From: Desulfobacterales bacterium
GTDB lineage: Bacteria; Desulfobacterota; Desulfobacteria; Desulfobacterales; JAHDSC01
Direction of reading: 5' to 3'
NCBI GenBank assembly: GCA_016931455.1
Contig: JAFGES010000024.1
Coordinates: 1-64,000, forward strand
DNA length: 64,000 bases
Shown here: piece by piece, positions 45,515 through 55,438 of the stretch
Layout: the number at the start of each line of letters is the position of its first letter
How positions within the stretch are numbered: the first letter of the stretch is position 1
Program-made: the position numbers and the translations under genes
The notes under the pieces: model-generated
Seen by the model: the letters and a program-made list of their open reading frames with translations, nothing else
Told to the model about the DNA's origin: nothing
Databases searched by the model: none

Positions 45515-45712
45515 ATGCCGAAAATAAAAACAAATCGAGCCGCAGCAAAGCGTTTCAAAAAAACAGGTTCAGGCAAATTCACCTTTGCAAAATCCCATGC
45601 GAGTCATATTCTAACCAAAAAGACGACTAAGCGTAAAAGGTCCTTGAGAAAAACTCGAATCGTTGATCAAACAAATCAAAGAGAGTTACGTTTGCTTCTT
45701 CCGAATTGTTAA
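45515..45712 (+). CDS. rpmI: 50S ribosomal protein L35
   Basis: 65 residues, very basic, with the family start [20 protein letters not shown] and the [20 protein letters not shown] core. Part of the large ribosomal subunit. Classical neighbour of rplT, which follows after 77 bases. Confidence 0.97.
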   Translation: MPKIKTNRAAAKRFKKTGSGKFTFAKSHASHILTKKTTKRKRSLRKTRIVDQTNQRELRLLLPNC

Positions 45713-45789
45713 AATGCTTTTGACTATACAAACATTTTTTAAGGAGTCATACCGTACCTTATGACATTAATATTTTTAGGAGAAGAATT

Positions 45790-46140
45790 ATGCGTGTAAA
45801 AAGAGGTTTTAAAGCCAGAAGACGCCGGAAAAAAATTTTAAAATTAGCCAAGGGGTTTCGTGGAGGCCGCAGCAAATTATTCCGCACAGCAGCAGATGCT
45901 GTGGACAAGGCACTCATGTACGCTTATCGAGATCGAAGGACACGCAAACGTGATTTTCGGAGATTATGGATCGCAAGAATCAATGCCGCTGCGCGTATGA
46001 ATAACTTATCTTACAGCAAATTCATGCATGGTTTAAAACTCGCCGACATCGGGATAGACCGTAAGGTCCTTGCCGATTTGGCTATATCTGATCCCACCGG
46101 ATTTTCTCATATAGCCAACATGGCCGCACAACAGCTATGA
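45790..46140 (+). CDS. rplT: 50S ribosomal protein L20
   Basis: 116 residues, normal length. [34 protein letters not shown] and [20 protein letters not shown] identify L20, an early 23S rRNA assembly protein and, elsewhere, a repressor of its own operon. TTTTTAGGAG precedes the start. Confidence 0.98.
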   Translation: MRVKRGFKARRRRKKILKLAKGFRGGRSKLFRTAADAVDKALMYAYRDRRTRKRDFRRLWIARINAAARMNNLSYSKFMHGLKLADIGIDRKVLADLAISDPTGFSHIANMAAQQL

Positions 46141-46215
46141 ACGCTAAGTAATAAATATTATAAAATTATCTTGGCATTTGGGGTATCATTTTTTTAAAAA
46201 AATAGAGCACGAAAA

Positions 46216-47223
46216 GTGGAAAAAACGATTGAACAGATTTATGTAGATGCGCTGAAGCAGCTTAAGACTGCTTCAGACCCCGAAAGTATAAAATCCCTTA
46301 GCATCCACTATATAGGGCGAAAGGGTATAGTTACTCAATTTTTAAGAAATATTTCAAAGCTCCCCCAAAAGGAAAGGCCGCAGGCGGGAAAAAGGGCTAA
46401 CGAGGTAAAAAAATTACTAGATCAAAAATTCAAAGAAGCTTTAAGAGAACTTAAAACAACGACTTCAGAAACAACCGATCAAATCGATGTTTCACTCCCT
46501 GGAAGAATAGTTCTACAGGGGACGTTGCATCCCATCACTCAGATTACTCGACAAGTTTGCGATATATTTACGAGACTTGGGTTTGATATTGCCGAAGGCC
46601 CTGAAGTTGAAACGGACTACTATAATTTTGAGGCCCTTAATATTCCAAAAAATCATCCTGCCCGAGATATGCAGGATACATTCTACGTCTCAGAGAATAT
46701 TGTTCTCAGAACTCAAACGTCTCCGATGCAAATTCGGGTAATGGAAAAACATACTCCTCCCGTGAGAATTATAGCCCCCGGTAAGGTTTACCGCTGCGAT
46801 TCCGACCTGACTCATACCCCCATGTTTCATCAAGTTGAAGGGCTCCTTGTTGATGAAAATATATCTTTCGGTAATCTAAAAGGCATACTGACAACTTTTG
46901 TCCACCGGATCTTTGACGACCAAACAAGCCTCAGATTCCGACCCAGTTTCTTTCCTTTTACAGAGCCAAGTGCTGAAGTTGATATCCTTTGTGTCATGTG
47001 CAGGGGCAGAGGATGCAGGGTTTGTTCGCAAACGGGATGGCTCGAGGTGTTGGGCGCGGGCATGGTACATCCCAAAGTATTTGAAAACGTTTGCTATGAT
47101 ACCACCCGTTATACCGGTTTCGCTTTTGGAATGGGCATCGAACGGATTGCCATGCTGAAATACGGTATCGACGATATTCGAAAATATTTTGAAAATGATC
47201 TAAGATTTTTGAGGCAATTTTAA
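46216..47223 (+). CDS. pheS: Phenylalanyl-tRNA synthetase alpha subunit
   Basis: 335 residues, starting at GTG 46216. N-terminal coiled coil (about 1-85), then the class II core: HPITQITRQVCDIFTRLGFD, EGPEVETDYYNFEALNIPKN and HQVEGLLVDE. It ends in FAFGMGIERIAMLKYGIDDI. It acts with PheT as an alpha2-beta2 enzyme. A C-x2-C-x5-C-x2-C set (ILCVMCRGRGCRVCSQTGW) within the core matches the zinc-site variant seen in many bacteria. Confidence 0.97.
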   Translation: MEKTIEQIYVDALKQLKTASDPESIKSLSIHYIGRKGIVTQFLRNISKLPQKERPQAGKRANEVKKLLDQKFKEALRELKTTTSETTDQIDVSLPGRIVLQGTLHPITQITRQVCDIFTRLGFDIAEGPEVETDYYNFEALNIPKNHPARDMQDTFYVSENIVLRTQTSPMQIRVMEKHTPPVRIIAPGKVYRCDSDLTHTPMFHQVEGLLVDENISFGNLKGILTTFVHRIFDDQTSLRFRPSFFPFTEPSAEVDILCVMCRGRGCRVCSQTGWLEVLGAGMVHPKVFENVCYDTTRYTGFAFGMGIERIAMLKYGIDDIRKYFENDLRFLRQF

Positions 47224-47224
47224 T

Positions 47225-49639
47225 ATGAAAGTGAGTTTGAGCTGGCTCAAAGATTATGTGCCCATTGAAATGGAAGCGGATGATATAGCGGATGCTCTAA
47301 CTATGGCCGGTCTTGAAGTTGAAATGATTGCAGACCGCTATGATTATCTGAAGAGTGTTGTTGTGGGCTGTATTACTGAAATCAATCCCCATCCAAATGC
47401 CGATAAGCTAAAAGTATGTCAAGTAGATATAGGTGATAGAATCATCCCCGTCATATGCGGGGCCTCCAATATAACAGTAAACATGCTTGCCCCTTTGGCT
47501 CTACCAGACACCTGTTTTCCTGATGGAAAGGTACTGGAAATAAATACTATTCGGGGCATAACATCCGAGGGGATGCTTTGCAGTGAAGCCGAATTAAGAT
47601 TAGGTCTAGACACCAGTGGTATTATGCGCCTTAGCTCACAGTTGCATATTGGAAATAACCTTGCAAAAGAGCTTAAGCTTTCGGATATCGTGCTTGAAAT
47701 TGATCTTACCCCGAACCGCCCGGACTGCCTCAGCATGATTGGAATTGCCCGGGAAATAGCGGCAATACAGAAAACATGTGTAAGATATCCGGATGCCGAG
47801 GTTTTTGATGCCCGCAATCGTATTGAAAATTTTACATCGGTAACGATCGAGGACTTGGATCTTTGCCCAAGATATGCTGCAAGACTTCTGGAAGATATTA
47901 CTATTGCTCCCTCCCCTTTTTGGCTTCAGGACAGACTTCTGTCGGTCGGGTTAAGACCGATTAATAATATTGTTGATATAACCAACTTTGTACTGATGGA
48001 AACCGGTCAACCCTTGCATGCATTCGACTTTGATCGTTTAGCGGAAAACAGAATTGTTGTTCGCAGAGCAAAAGAAGGCGAAGTATTTACTACTTTAGAC
48101 CTAAAGGAAAGAATACTTAATTCGGATATGCTTTTGATCTGCGATGGGGAAAAACCGGTCGCCATTGCAGGAATCATGGGGGGTTATAATTCGGAAATTG
48201 AAAAATCAACAACCCGGGTTCTTATCGAGAGTGCTTATTTTAATCCAACCGGTATTCGCAAGACTTCAAAAAGGCTATGTTTAAACACCGAGGCTTCCCA
48301 CCGCTTTGAACGTGGTGTCGATCCGGGTGGAATAATCATGGCTTTAAATCGGGCTGCCTATCTTATGATCGAATCTGGAGGCGGTCGGTTAATTGATGGA
48401 ATTATCGATGAATATCCTCAAAAAATATGTAAAAAAACCATTCCCTTAAGTGTGGTGAATACAAATCGCGTTTTAGGTACGCGATTGACTCAAAATGAAA
48501 TAGAAAAGCTATTAAAATCAATCGATTTCGAGATTGAAATCAATACCACCGACCAACTTACGGTTAGTCCCCCTTCTTTCAGAGTTGATATTTCAAGGCC
48601 TGTTGACCTGATGGAAGAACTCGCGCGCCTTTCCGGTTATGACAATATTCCGACCACTTTTCCGCTGATACCTGCCAATGCCGGAAAAACAATCAGAGAA
48701 AGAGATTTAAGAGACAAAATAAAAAATCTGATGATCGGTTTTGGTTTTAATGAAATAATTAGTTACAGTTTCATTAATAAGCAGTCACTTGATTTTCTAC
48801 AATTGGCGCCAAATGATACAAGAAGAAATGCCGTCAATATCTTAAACCCTCTGACGGAAGATCAGGCAATCATGAGGACATCCCTGCTACCTGGTCTCCT
48901 TGAAACAATGCGGCACAATATCGCACAGCAAATCAGAAATCTAAGATTGTTTGAAGTCGGAAAGGTTTTCATAAGCTCAAATCCGGATAATTTACCGGAA
49001 GAAACACAAATGATAGCCGGCCTTTGGACAGGATCACGCGTTAACGCCTCATGGCTTTCAAAAGAAATAAATTGTGACTTTTATGATATCAAGGGGGTTG
49101 TTGAAGGACTATTTACAGCCTTAAATATTGACGATGTAGCATTTACTCAATTACCGAGCAACATTTGTAATTATACCAAAGCTGGATATACAGCTCAAAT
49201 TCTTTTAGGAAATAGGATGCTTGGTTTGGTTGGAGAAATCCACCCACAAGTCCTTGAAAATTATAATCTGAAGCAAGCAGCTTTTGTTTTTGAATTTAAC
49301 GTGGACCAATGTGTCAACCTTGTATCGGAAATCAAGCAGACAAAGGCGATACCAAAATTTCCGGCTACTTCCAGAGATATTACCATCATTATTCCTAAGA
49401 CAATAGAATCTATAGAAATACTGGATAGTGTCAAGAATCTTAAAGAAGAACTTGTAGAAAATATATATCTTTTTGATGTTTTCGAGGGGCATCCAATTCC
49501 AAAAGAAAAAAAGAGTGTCTCATTCAGGATAACCTACCGATCATTTCAAAAAACTTTAGAAGACGATGATATTAATACGCTTCATAAAATCATCACGGAT
49601 AAACTTTTAAAAGAGTTTGCGGCCACATTGCCGGTTTGA
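47225..49639 (+). CDS. pheT: Phenylalanyl-tRNA synthetase beta subunit
   Basis: 804 residues, one base after pheS. N-terminal tRNA-binding domain (about 40-150, with HPNADKLKVCQVDIG), the B3/B4 editing module (about 210-380, with DLTPNRPDCLSMIGIAREIA before it), B5 (about 400-475), the class II-like fold and a C-terminal anticodon-binding FDX-ACB domain (about 710-804, FPATSRDITIIIPK, SVSFRITYRSFQKTL). Full length and normal. Confidence 0.97.
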   Translation: MKVSLSWLKDYVPIEMEADDIADALTMAGLEVEMIADRYDYLKSVVVGCITEINPHPNADKLKVCQVDIGDRIIPVICGASNITVNMLAPLALPDTCFPDGKVLEINTIRGITSEGMLCSEAELRLGLDTSGIMRLSSQLHIGNNLAKELKLSDIVLEIDLTPNRPDCLSMIGIAREIAAIQKTCVRYPDAEVFDARNRIENFTSVTIEDLDLCPRYAARLLEDITIAPSPFWLQDRLLSVGLRPINNIVDITNFVLMETGQPLHAFDFDRLAENRIVVRRAKEGEVFTTLDLKERILNSDMLLICDGEKPVAIAGIMGGYNSEIEKSTTRVLIESAYFNPTGIRKTSKRLCLNTEASHRFERGVDPGGIIMALNRAAYLMIESGGGRLIDGIIDEYPQKICKKTIPLSVVNTNRVLGTRLTQNEIEKLLKSIDFEIEINTTDQLTVSPPSFRVDISRPVDLMEELARLSGYDNIPTTFPLIPANAGKTIRERDLRDKIKNLMIGFGFNEIISYSFINKQSLDFLQLAPNDTRRNAVNILNPLTEDQAIMRTSLLPGLLETMRHNIAQQIRNLRLFEVGKVFISSNPDNLPEETQMIAGLWTGSRVNASWLSKEINCDFYDIKGVVEGLFTALNIDDVAFTQLPSNICNYTKAGYTAQILLGNRMLGLVGEIHPQVLENYNLKQAAFVFEFNVDQCVNLVSEIKQTKAIPKFPATSRDITIIIPKTIESIEILDSVKNLKEELVENIYLFDVFEGHPIPKEKKSVSFRITYRSFQKTLEDDDINTLHKIITDKLLKEFAATLPV

Positions 49640-49664
49640 TTAGGTAAAATAATTATTAAAATTA

Positions 49665-49693
49665 TTGACAAAAAATGATTTTTAGCCTATTTT
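49665..49693 (+). promoter_or_regulatory. Sigma-70-type promoter of tRNA-Gly
   Basis: A perfect TTGACA (49665-49670) and TATTTT (49688-49693) are 17 bases apart. Transcription should start at about 49700, seven bases before the mature tRNA. It may also serve rimP-nusA-infB by read-through. Confidence 0.75.
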
Positions 49694-49706
49694 GTCCAAT
49701 TGGTAA

Positions 49707-49782
49707 GCGGGCATAGCTCAGTTGGTAGAGCACAAGCTTCCCAAGCTTGGGGTCGCGAGTTCGAATCTCGTTGCCCGCTCCA
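49707..49782 (+). tRNA. tRNA-Gly (anticodon CCC)
   Basis: 76 bases that fold as a complete cloverleaf. Acceptor stem GCGGGCA/TGCCCGC, D-arm GCTC...GAGC, anticodon stem CAAGC/GCTTG around loop TTCCCAA (anticodon CCC, reading GGG), T-arm with TTCGAAT loop, and an encoded 3' CCA. It sits between pheT and rimP. Confidence 0.97.
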
Positions 49783-49934
49783 TCAAAAGTCCGGCTTTTC
49801 TATTTGGTAAGGTTTAAAGGTAGAACTTTTGTCGATGCTTGCGTGGTTTGGATTTAATTTTTTTCTTCTTATGGTATTTACATGAACAGATAAACTTTTT
49901 CGATCCACTACAAAAGATCTACAAAGATGAAAAG

Positions 49935-49962
49935 AAACGGGCTGGAGCCCGTTTTTGTTTTT
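49935..49962 (+). terminator. Intrinsic terminator or attenuator before rimP
   Basis: AAACGGGC (49935-49942), loop TGGA, GCCCGTTT (49947-49954), then TTGTTTTT. It ends 20 bases before the rimP ATG. A terminator-like stem at this spot resembles the rimP leader described in other proteobacteria, where it is thought to attenuate the rimP-nusA-infB operon; it also ends the tRNA transcript. Confidence 0.8.
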
Positions 49963-49982
49963 AGGGGTATGTTTACAACCCA

Positions 49983-50525
49983 ATGAAATCTAAAAGAAAA
50001 AAATTAAAAACACCCAGACCCGGGTATAGATCAAAAGAAGTCCTTTTGGAAAATTTGGAAAATATCATACAGAAAGTCAAAGTGATAGCAGAGCCATTAT
50101 GTGAAGCAGAGGGCATGGAACTAGTGCATGTCGAATTTCAGAGAGAGCCGGTGGGTAGAATTCTGCGTGTTTATATAGATAAACCCGAAAAGGTCACATT
50201 GGATGATTGTGTGCTTATAAGTCGGCAATTGGGTGATCTTCTGGATGTAAATCTCGAAAGCGAAGAGTCTTATAATCTTGAAGTATCATCACCGGGTTTT
50301 GATCGTCCTTTGGGTAAAAAGCATGATTTTGAAAAATTCAAAGGAAAAACAGCAAGAATCAAAACTTGCAAACCTGTTGAAGGGCAAAAAAATTTTAAAG
50401 GTATCCTGATGGGGATATCAGACGATATTGTAAAGCTTTCCTTTGATGGTAAAATAGTTGCTATTCCCTTTCAAAAAATTACCAAGGCACGGCTTGTGGG
50501 TTATAACGGAGAAAACGGATGCTAA
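49983..50525 (+). CDS. rimP: Ribosome maturation factor RimP
   Basis: 180 residues. VHVEFQREPVGRILRVYIDKP, DCVLISRQLGDLLDV and YNLEVSSPGFDRPL identify RimP, needed for 30S assembly. The N-terminal 25 residues are an extra basic tail and no strong ribosome site precedes the ATG, so a start slightly downstream is possible. The nusA ATG overlaps its end by seven bases. Confidence 0.94.
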   Translation: MKSKRKKLKTPRPGYRSKEVLLENLENIIQKVKVIAEPLCEAEGMELVHVEFQREPVGRILRVYIDKPEKVTLDDCVLISRQLGDLLDVNLESEESYNLEVSSPGFDRPLGKKHDFEKFKGKTARIKTCKPVEGQKNFKGILMGISDDIVKLSFDGKIVAIPFQKITKARLVGYNGENGC

Positions 50526-51889
50526 TAACAGATATAAAGCGTGTTATTGAACAGGTTAGCCGAGACAAGGGTATTGACCGTGAAGTCCTTATAAAAGCAC
50601 TTGAAGAGGCTCTAAAATCTGCTGCAAAAAAAAAATTCGGGAATAAAATCGATATTGAAGTTAAATATAATGAAGAAGCAGGAGAAATAGAGGTTTTTCA
50701 GTTTAAAGAAGTTGTAGAAGAGGTCACGGAACCCGATCTGCAAATAAGTTTTGAAGAAGGATGCAAGTTGGACCCGGAATGTGAAATAGGTGACAGCCTT
50801 GGCACAAAAATGGATACCAGCACTTTCGGTAGAATAGCGGCCCAGTCAGCCAAACAGGTTATTATTCAAAAGATGAAGGATGCTGAAAGGGATGCGGTTT
50901 ATTCCGGTTTCATAGACCGGAAGGGTGAAATTATAAACGGAATTGTGCAACGTATCGAGCGTGGGGATATTATTGTTAATCTTGGTCATACGGAAGGAAT
51001 TCTGCCGGCACGGGAACAGGTTCCAAAAGAAACTTACCGACGTGGTGATCGCATCCGCGCATATATTTTGAATGTACTCTATGACACACGTGGCCCACAA
51101 ATCGTGCTTTCAAGGACACATCCTAACTTTCTAATTAATCTTTTCAAGACAGAAGTCCCTGAAATCAGTGAAGGTATCGTTAATATCATGGGGGCGGTTC
51201 GGGAACCCGGAAGCCGAGCAAAAATTGCCGTATCTTCAAATGATCCAGATATAGATCCGGTTGGAGCCTGTGTAGGAATGAAGGGAAGCCGAGTACAAAA
51301 TGTAGTTCAAGAACTTAGAGGTGAAAAAATTGACATTATCCCCTGGCATGTCGACCCGGCAAAATTTGTATGTAATGCACTATCCCCTGCTGAAATATCT
51401 AGAGTCATTATCGATGAAGATATGCGCTCAATGGAAGTCATTGTTCCCGATGAATCTCTTTCCATTGCTATTGGAAAACGTGGCCAGAATGTCCGACTTG
51501 CGTCCAAGCTTACGGGATGGCGGCTTGATGTTAATAGTGAAACACGTTACAGCGAAGCGATGCGCAGTGGTTATGATTCTATAACGGCATTGCCGGAGGT
51601 TAGTATAAGCTTGGCCGATACATTGTATGAAAAAGGCTTCTTTTCTGCTGAAGAAATTAGCAAGAGTTCTGTCGAAGATTTAATTCAAGTTAAAGGTATT
51701 TCAGAAGAAGAAGCTCATCGACTGATTGAAGCTGCAAAAAAACAGATTGAAGGTTCTGATACCGCCGATGAAATATCTGAGGAAATTCCAACAGATCATG
51801 CAGCTGAAAATGATGATTTTACTAAATCCAATAAAACATCTGTTTTAAACAACCCAGAAGCCTCTGAAACAGAGTTAAACAATGGTTAA
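50519..51889 (+). CDS. nusA: Transcription termination/antitermination factor NusA
   Basis: 456 residues: N-terminal RNA-polymerase-binding domain (1-125), S1 (about 135-200, EIINGIVQRIERGDIIVNLG), two KH domains (about 225-345, with PVGACVGMKGSRVQNVVQEL and SIAIGKRGQNVRLASKL), and a helix-hairpin-helix segment (about 360-415, IQVKGISEEEAHRLIEAAKK), then an acidic tail. It pauses and terminates RNA polymerase and acts in antitermination. Unlike many bacteria, no ylxR or ylxQ gene lies between it and infB. Confidence 0.97.
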   Translation: MLITDIKRVIEQVSRDKGIDREVLIKALEEALKSAAKKKFGNKIDIEVKYNEEAGEIEVFQFKEVVEEVTEPDLQISFEEGCKLDPECEIGDSLGTKMDTSTFGRIAAQSAKQVIIQKMKDAERDAVYSGFIDRKGEIINGIVQRIERGDIIVNLGHTEGILPAREQVPKETYRRGDRIRAYILNVLYDTRGPQIVLSRTHPNFLINLFKTEVPEISEGIVNIMGAVREPGSRAKIAVSSNDPDIDPVGACVGMKGSRVQNVVQELRGEKIDIIPWHVDPAKFVCNALSPAEISRVIIDEDMRSMEVIVPDESLSIAIGKRGQNVRLASKLTGWRLDVNSETRYSEAMRSGYDSITALPEVSISLADTLYEKGFFSAEEISKSSVEDLIQVKGISEEEAHRLIEAAKKQIEGSDTADEISEEIPTDHAAENDDFTKSNKTSVLNNPEASETELNNG

Positions 51890-52028
51890 GATTCATCCGG
51901 TCAAGCGTTATCAAATAAAAAAACAACAGAGGACATATAGACAGTTGCTCTTTGCGGCAACAATAAAGTAGTGGGATGGGGATTAACTATATATGCAATA
52001 GACCCCAAAAAAAATTTAAGGAGGATAA

Positions 52029-54734
52029 ATGGCAAAGATCAGAGTATATGAGCTTGCCAGGGATCTTAACATGAAAAACAAGGTACTCCTTGAAAAATTA
52101 AGTGATATGAATATCAGCGTAAGGAGCCATATGAGTTCTCTGGATGATGAGATTGTCGCCACAATTAAGGCAAATCTTTTCGGTGCAAAAACGGATACGG
52201 TTGATGTTAAACGTGTAAGACCAACTGTAATTCGAAGGCGCAAAAAACGCCCACAAGAAGAGCCTGCTGAAACACAATCAGCGCTTACACCGGAACTTTA
52301 TCCTGAAAAGGTCGAAGTTGCCGAGCAGCCATCTGAAAAAGCTATCGAAGAAAAACAAGAACCTGTGAAAGCTGCTAAGGAAGAGTTAATACCTGAAAAA
52401 CCTGCCGTAGAAGTTGCTGTTTCATCGGAAATAGCACCGACCGAAGAAAAGCTTATAGAAAAAGCGCAGGAACCTGAGTCTACTCTTACAACAAAAAAAG
52501 CAAGGCCCAAACCGATTGTGTTTGAGCCCGAAAAACCGGCAACTATAAAAAAACCAAAATCCGGTAAAAAAGTCAAGAAGGTCAAAAAAGAAGTCCCTGC
52601 AAAAATCATAAAACTACCCATACCGCCTCCTGAGGAAAAGACACCTGAGGTGTCCAAAATTCAAGTCGCGGAACCCGGAGAAAAAATTTCAGAAGAATTT
52701 TTTGAAGATAAAGTCGATTTCAAAAAGGAAATCCTTGTAGAAGAAAAACCGATAAAGGAAAAGAAAAAGAAACCAAAGAAGAAAGAAGAAGAAGTAGCAG
52801 TAGTAGAAGATATTATTACTGATAAAAAGTTTTTTAAAAAGAAAATCTCCTTTCGAAAAAAAGAGGTTGTTGAAGGTAAAGACCTTTATTCGGGGAAACA
52901 TCGAGGTCGAAAGACTCGAAAAAGTGTCAACGGTAAAACCGCTCAAGGGCAAAAACCTCAAATAACAACGCCAAAAGCCATTAAACGCAGAATCAAAATT
53001 GATGAAACCATTGCCTTGTCTGATTTGGCAAAGCGTATGGGAATAAAAGTCAATGAAATGATCAAAAGATTAATGTCTATGGGGGTTATGGTTACGGTAA
53101 ACCAAACAATTGATTTTGATACTGCGGTTCTCGTTGCCTCAGAATTCGAGTACGAACTAGAAAAAGCCTCTTTTGAGGAAGAAACGTTTTTAAAGGCTGA
53201 AACGGATGAACCTGATAAATTGATCGAAAGACCCCCTGTCGTAACTATTATGGGACATGTAGACCATGGCAAGACCTCCTTGCTTGATGTGATACGTAAG
53301 ACCAAGATAACAGAAATTGAAGCGGGAGGGATTACACAGCATATTGGTGCTTACCATGTCTCTACAGATAAAGGCCAAATTGTCTTCTTAGATACACCGG
53401 GGCATGAAGCTTTTACTGCAATGCGTAGTCGTGGGGCCGGTATTACGGATTTGGTAGTTTTGGTTGTCGCTGCCGACGACGGTGTAATGCCTCAGACGAT
53501 TGAGGCGATCAATCATTCCAAAGCTGCAGGAGTTCCAATAATAGTGGCGATTAATAAAATCGACAAAGCAAATGCGGAACCTGAGCGTGTTCAAAGGGAA
53601 CTGGCAGAGGTTGGTCTTGTGCCCGAGGAATGGGGAGGAGATACTATTTTTGTTAAGGTATCCGCAAAACGGAATCAAGGAATTGATGAATTGCTTGAAA
53701 TGATCCTTCTTCAGGCCGAATTACTTGAACTTAAAGCCAATCCTGATAAGCATGCTCGAGGCCATGTCATCGAAGCCAAATTGGATTCCGGAAGAGGTGC
53801 GGTTGCTACGGTACTCGTACATGAAGGTACTCTCCATTTGGGTGAGCCGGTTGTATGCGGAATACAATATGGAAAAGTTCGAGCCATGCTAAACGATAGA
53901 GGAATTCAGGTAGAATCAGCAGGTCCTTCCATACCCGTAGAAGTAGTGGGTCTCTCCGGCGTACCCATGGCTGGGGACGAGTTTATCGCTCTTGATGATG
54001 ATAGAAGTGCTAAACAAGTCAGCCTTCATCGAATCCAGAAACAGCGTTCAAAAGAGCTAGCGAAAACCAGCAGGTTAAGCCTTGAAAAGCTTTATGAAAA
54101 GATGCAGGAAGGTGAAGTCAAAGAACTGAATCTCATTATAAAGGCCGATGTAAACGGTTCAATCGAGGCCCTAAAAGATTCTCTTACAAAGCTTTCTACC
54201 GATGAAGTAAAAATCAATATCATTCATTCAGCTACCGGAACCGTAGCTGAATCTGATGTTTCTTTGGCCTCGGTATCTGATGCTATCATTCTTGGATTTA
54301 ATGTGCGGCCCAGTTCAAAAGTTCAAGACTTTGCCAACGAAGAAAATGTCGATATGCGTTTTTATAATATTATTTATAATGTTATCAAAGACATAAAGGA
54401 TTCCATTCTCGGCTTGATGTCGTCGACTTTTGAAGAACGAATCTTGGGCAGAGCCACGGTTCGAGAAGTATTCCATGTCCCCAAAGTCGGTGCTATTGCG
54501 GGTTGTTATGTGACTGATGGAAAAATTGAAAGGGGGCAATTATTACGCCTTATCAGAGACGGAGTCGTTTGCTATGACGGCAAGCTTTCTTCTCTTCGAC
54601 GTTTCAAAGATGATGTCAAAGAAGTGCAAAGTGGTTATGAATGTGGAATAGGCATTGAGAATTATAACGACATCAAGATTGGAGATATAATCGAGTGTTA
54701 TTTCCTGGAAGAAATTAAACCTGAACTTGAATAG
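52029..54734 (+). CDS. infB: Translation initiation factor IF-2
   Basis: 901 residues. N-terminal IF2-N helix bundle (1-50), a long Lys/Glu/Pro-rich linker (about 70-300), a second IF2-N motif (about 315-370), the GTPase domain (about 400-570 with [16 protein letters not shown] and NKID), then domains II, III and IV. It brings initiator tRNA to the ribosome. AAGGAGGA precedes the ATG. Confidence 0.97.
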   Translation: MAKIRVYELARDLNMKNKVLLEKLSDMNISVRSHMSSLDDEIVATIKANLFGAKTDTVDVKRVRPTVIRRRKKRPQEEPAETQSALTPELYPEKVEVAEQPSEKAIEEKQEPVKAAKEELIPEKPAVEVAVSSEIAPTEEKLIEKAQEPESTLTTKKARPKPIVFEPEKPATIKKPKSGKKVKKVKKEVPAKIIKLPIPPPEEKTPEVSKIQVAEPGEKISEEFFEDKVDFKKEILVEEKPIKEKKKKPKKKEEEVAVVEDIITDKKFFKKKISFRKKEVVEGKDLYSGKHRGRKTRKSVNGKTAQGQKPQITTPKAIKRRIKIDETIALSDLAKRMGIKVNEMIKRLMSMGVMVTVNQTIDFDTAVLVASEFEYELEKASFEEETFLKAETDEPDKLIERPPVVTIMGHVDHGKTSLLDVIRKTKITEIEAGGITQHIGAYHVSTDKGQIVFLDTPGHEAFTAMRSRGAGITDLVVLVVAADDGVMPQTIEAINHSKAAGVPIIVAINKIDKANAEPERVQRELAEVGLVPEEWGGDTIFVKVSAKRNQGIDELLEMILLQAELLELKANPDKHARGHVIEAKLDSGRGAVATVLVHEGTLHLGEPVVCGIQYGKVRAMLNDRGIQVESAGPSIPVEVVGLSGVPMAGDEFIALDDDRSAKQVSLHRIQKQRSKELAKTSRLSLEKLYEKMQEGEVKELNLIIKADVNGSIEALKDSLTKLSTDEVKINIIHSATGTVAESDVSLASVSDAIILGFNVRPSSKVQDFANEENVDMRFYNIIYNVIKDIKDSILGLMSSTFEERILGRATVREVFHVPKVGAIAGCYVTDGKIERGQLLRLIRDGVVCYDGKLSSLRRFKDDVKEVQSGYECGIGIENYNDIKIGDIIECYFLEEIKPELE

Positions 54735-54773
54735 AAAAGAAAATCTTTTAAATATTTTCGGAGCCCACGGAAT

Positions 54774-55061
54774 ATGGTTGTTGGTTTAGGGATTATCAAG
54801 TTCAGACTGCACGACTGTCATTCTCTGAAAGGCAAGAGAAAAATTGTTAAAGCAATTATCAACCAACTGCACAACGCATTTAATATTTCTATTGCTGAAG
54901 TTGGTTCAAACGATATTCATCAAAGAGCAGAGATCGGTTTTGCGATGATTGGTAACGACCGAATGGTGATAAATTCAAAGATAGATAAAGCTTTCAATTT
55001 GGCAGATCAATTGGGACTGGCCGAAATTATTGATACTGAGATGGAGCTTATCAATTTATGA
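54774..55061 (+). CDS. DUF503 family protein
   Basis: 95 residues. VVGLGIIKFRLHDCHSLKGK, RKIVKAIINQLHNAFNISIA and the EVGSNDIHQRAEIGFAMIGN segment are the DUF503 (YlxP) pattern. The family lies between infB and rbfA in many bacteria and is thought to help ribosome assembly; the function is not firmly known. It overlaps rbfA by four bases. Confidence 0.92.
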   Translation: MVVGLGIIKFRLHDCHSLKGKRKIVKAIINQLHNAFNISIAEVGSNDIHQRAEIGFAMIGNDRMVINSKIDKAFNLADQLGLAEIIDTEMELINL

Positions 55062-55438
55062 AACCCTTTACAAGATCCGATAGGGTTGCCGGCCTTTTAA
55101 AACAAGTTCTGTCGGACATATTACAAAAAAAAATTAAAGACCCTCGGCTTCAAATGATCACCATTACGTCTATAAAGATGTCTAAGGACTTGAGACTTGC
55201 GCGGATATATTTCATCATATCAGGCGATCGGAAAGAAATAGAAGCGACGAATCAAGGCCTTAAAAATGCACTTGGATATATTAAACGGGCGCTTGCCCGT
55301 GAGGTTGATTTACGTTATATACCCGATCTTAGGTTTTATTATGATGAATCCTTTGATTACGGGTCACGAATAGATAAGATACTGAATTCATTAAAATCAG
55401 ATGACAGATCAAATCATATGCCATCTAAAGAACAGTGA
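55058..55438 (+). CDS. rbfA: 30S ribosome-binding factor RbfA
   Basis: 126 residues with the RbfA KH-like fold: SDRVAGLLKQVLSDILQKKI, DPRLQMITITSIKMSKDLRL, and PDLRFYYDESFDYGSRIDKI. It aids 16S rRNA 5' end maturation. Its last 38 bases also encode the first residues of the DHH phosphoesterase. Confidence 0.95.
   Translation: MKPFTRSDRVAGLLKQVLSDILQKKIKDPRLQMITITSIKMSKDLRLARIYFIISGDRKEIEATNQGLKNALGYIKRALAREVDLRYIPDLRFYYDESFDYGSRIDKILNSLKSDDRSNHMPSKEQ

Noticed and set aside
51882-51971. 30-codon frame overlapping the end of nusA, as a relic of ylxR
   Set aside because: It lacks a clear ribosome site and has none of the cysteines or RxC motifs expected in YlxR.
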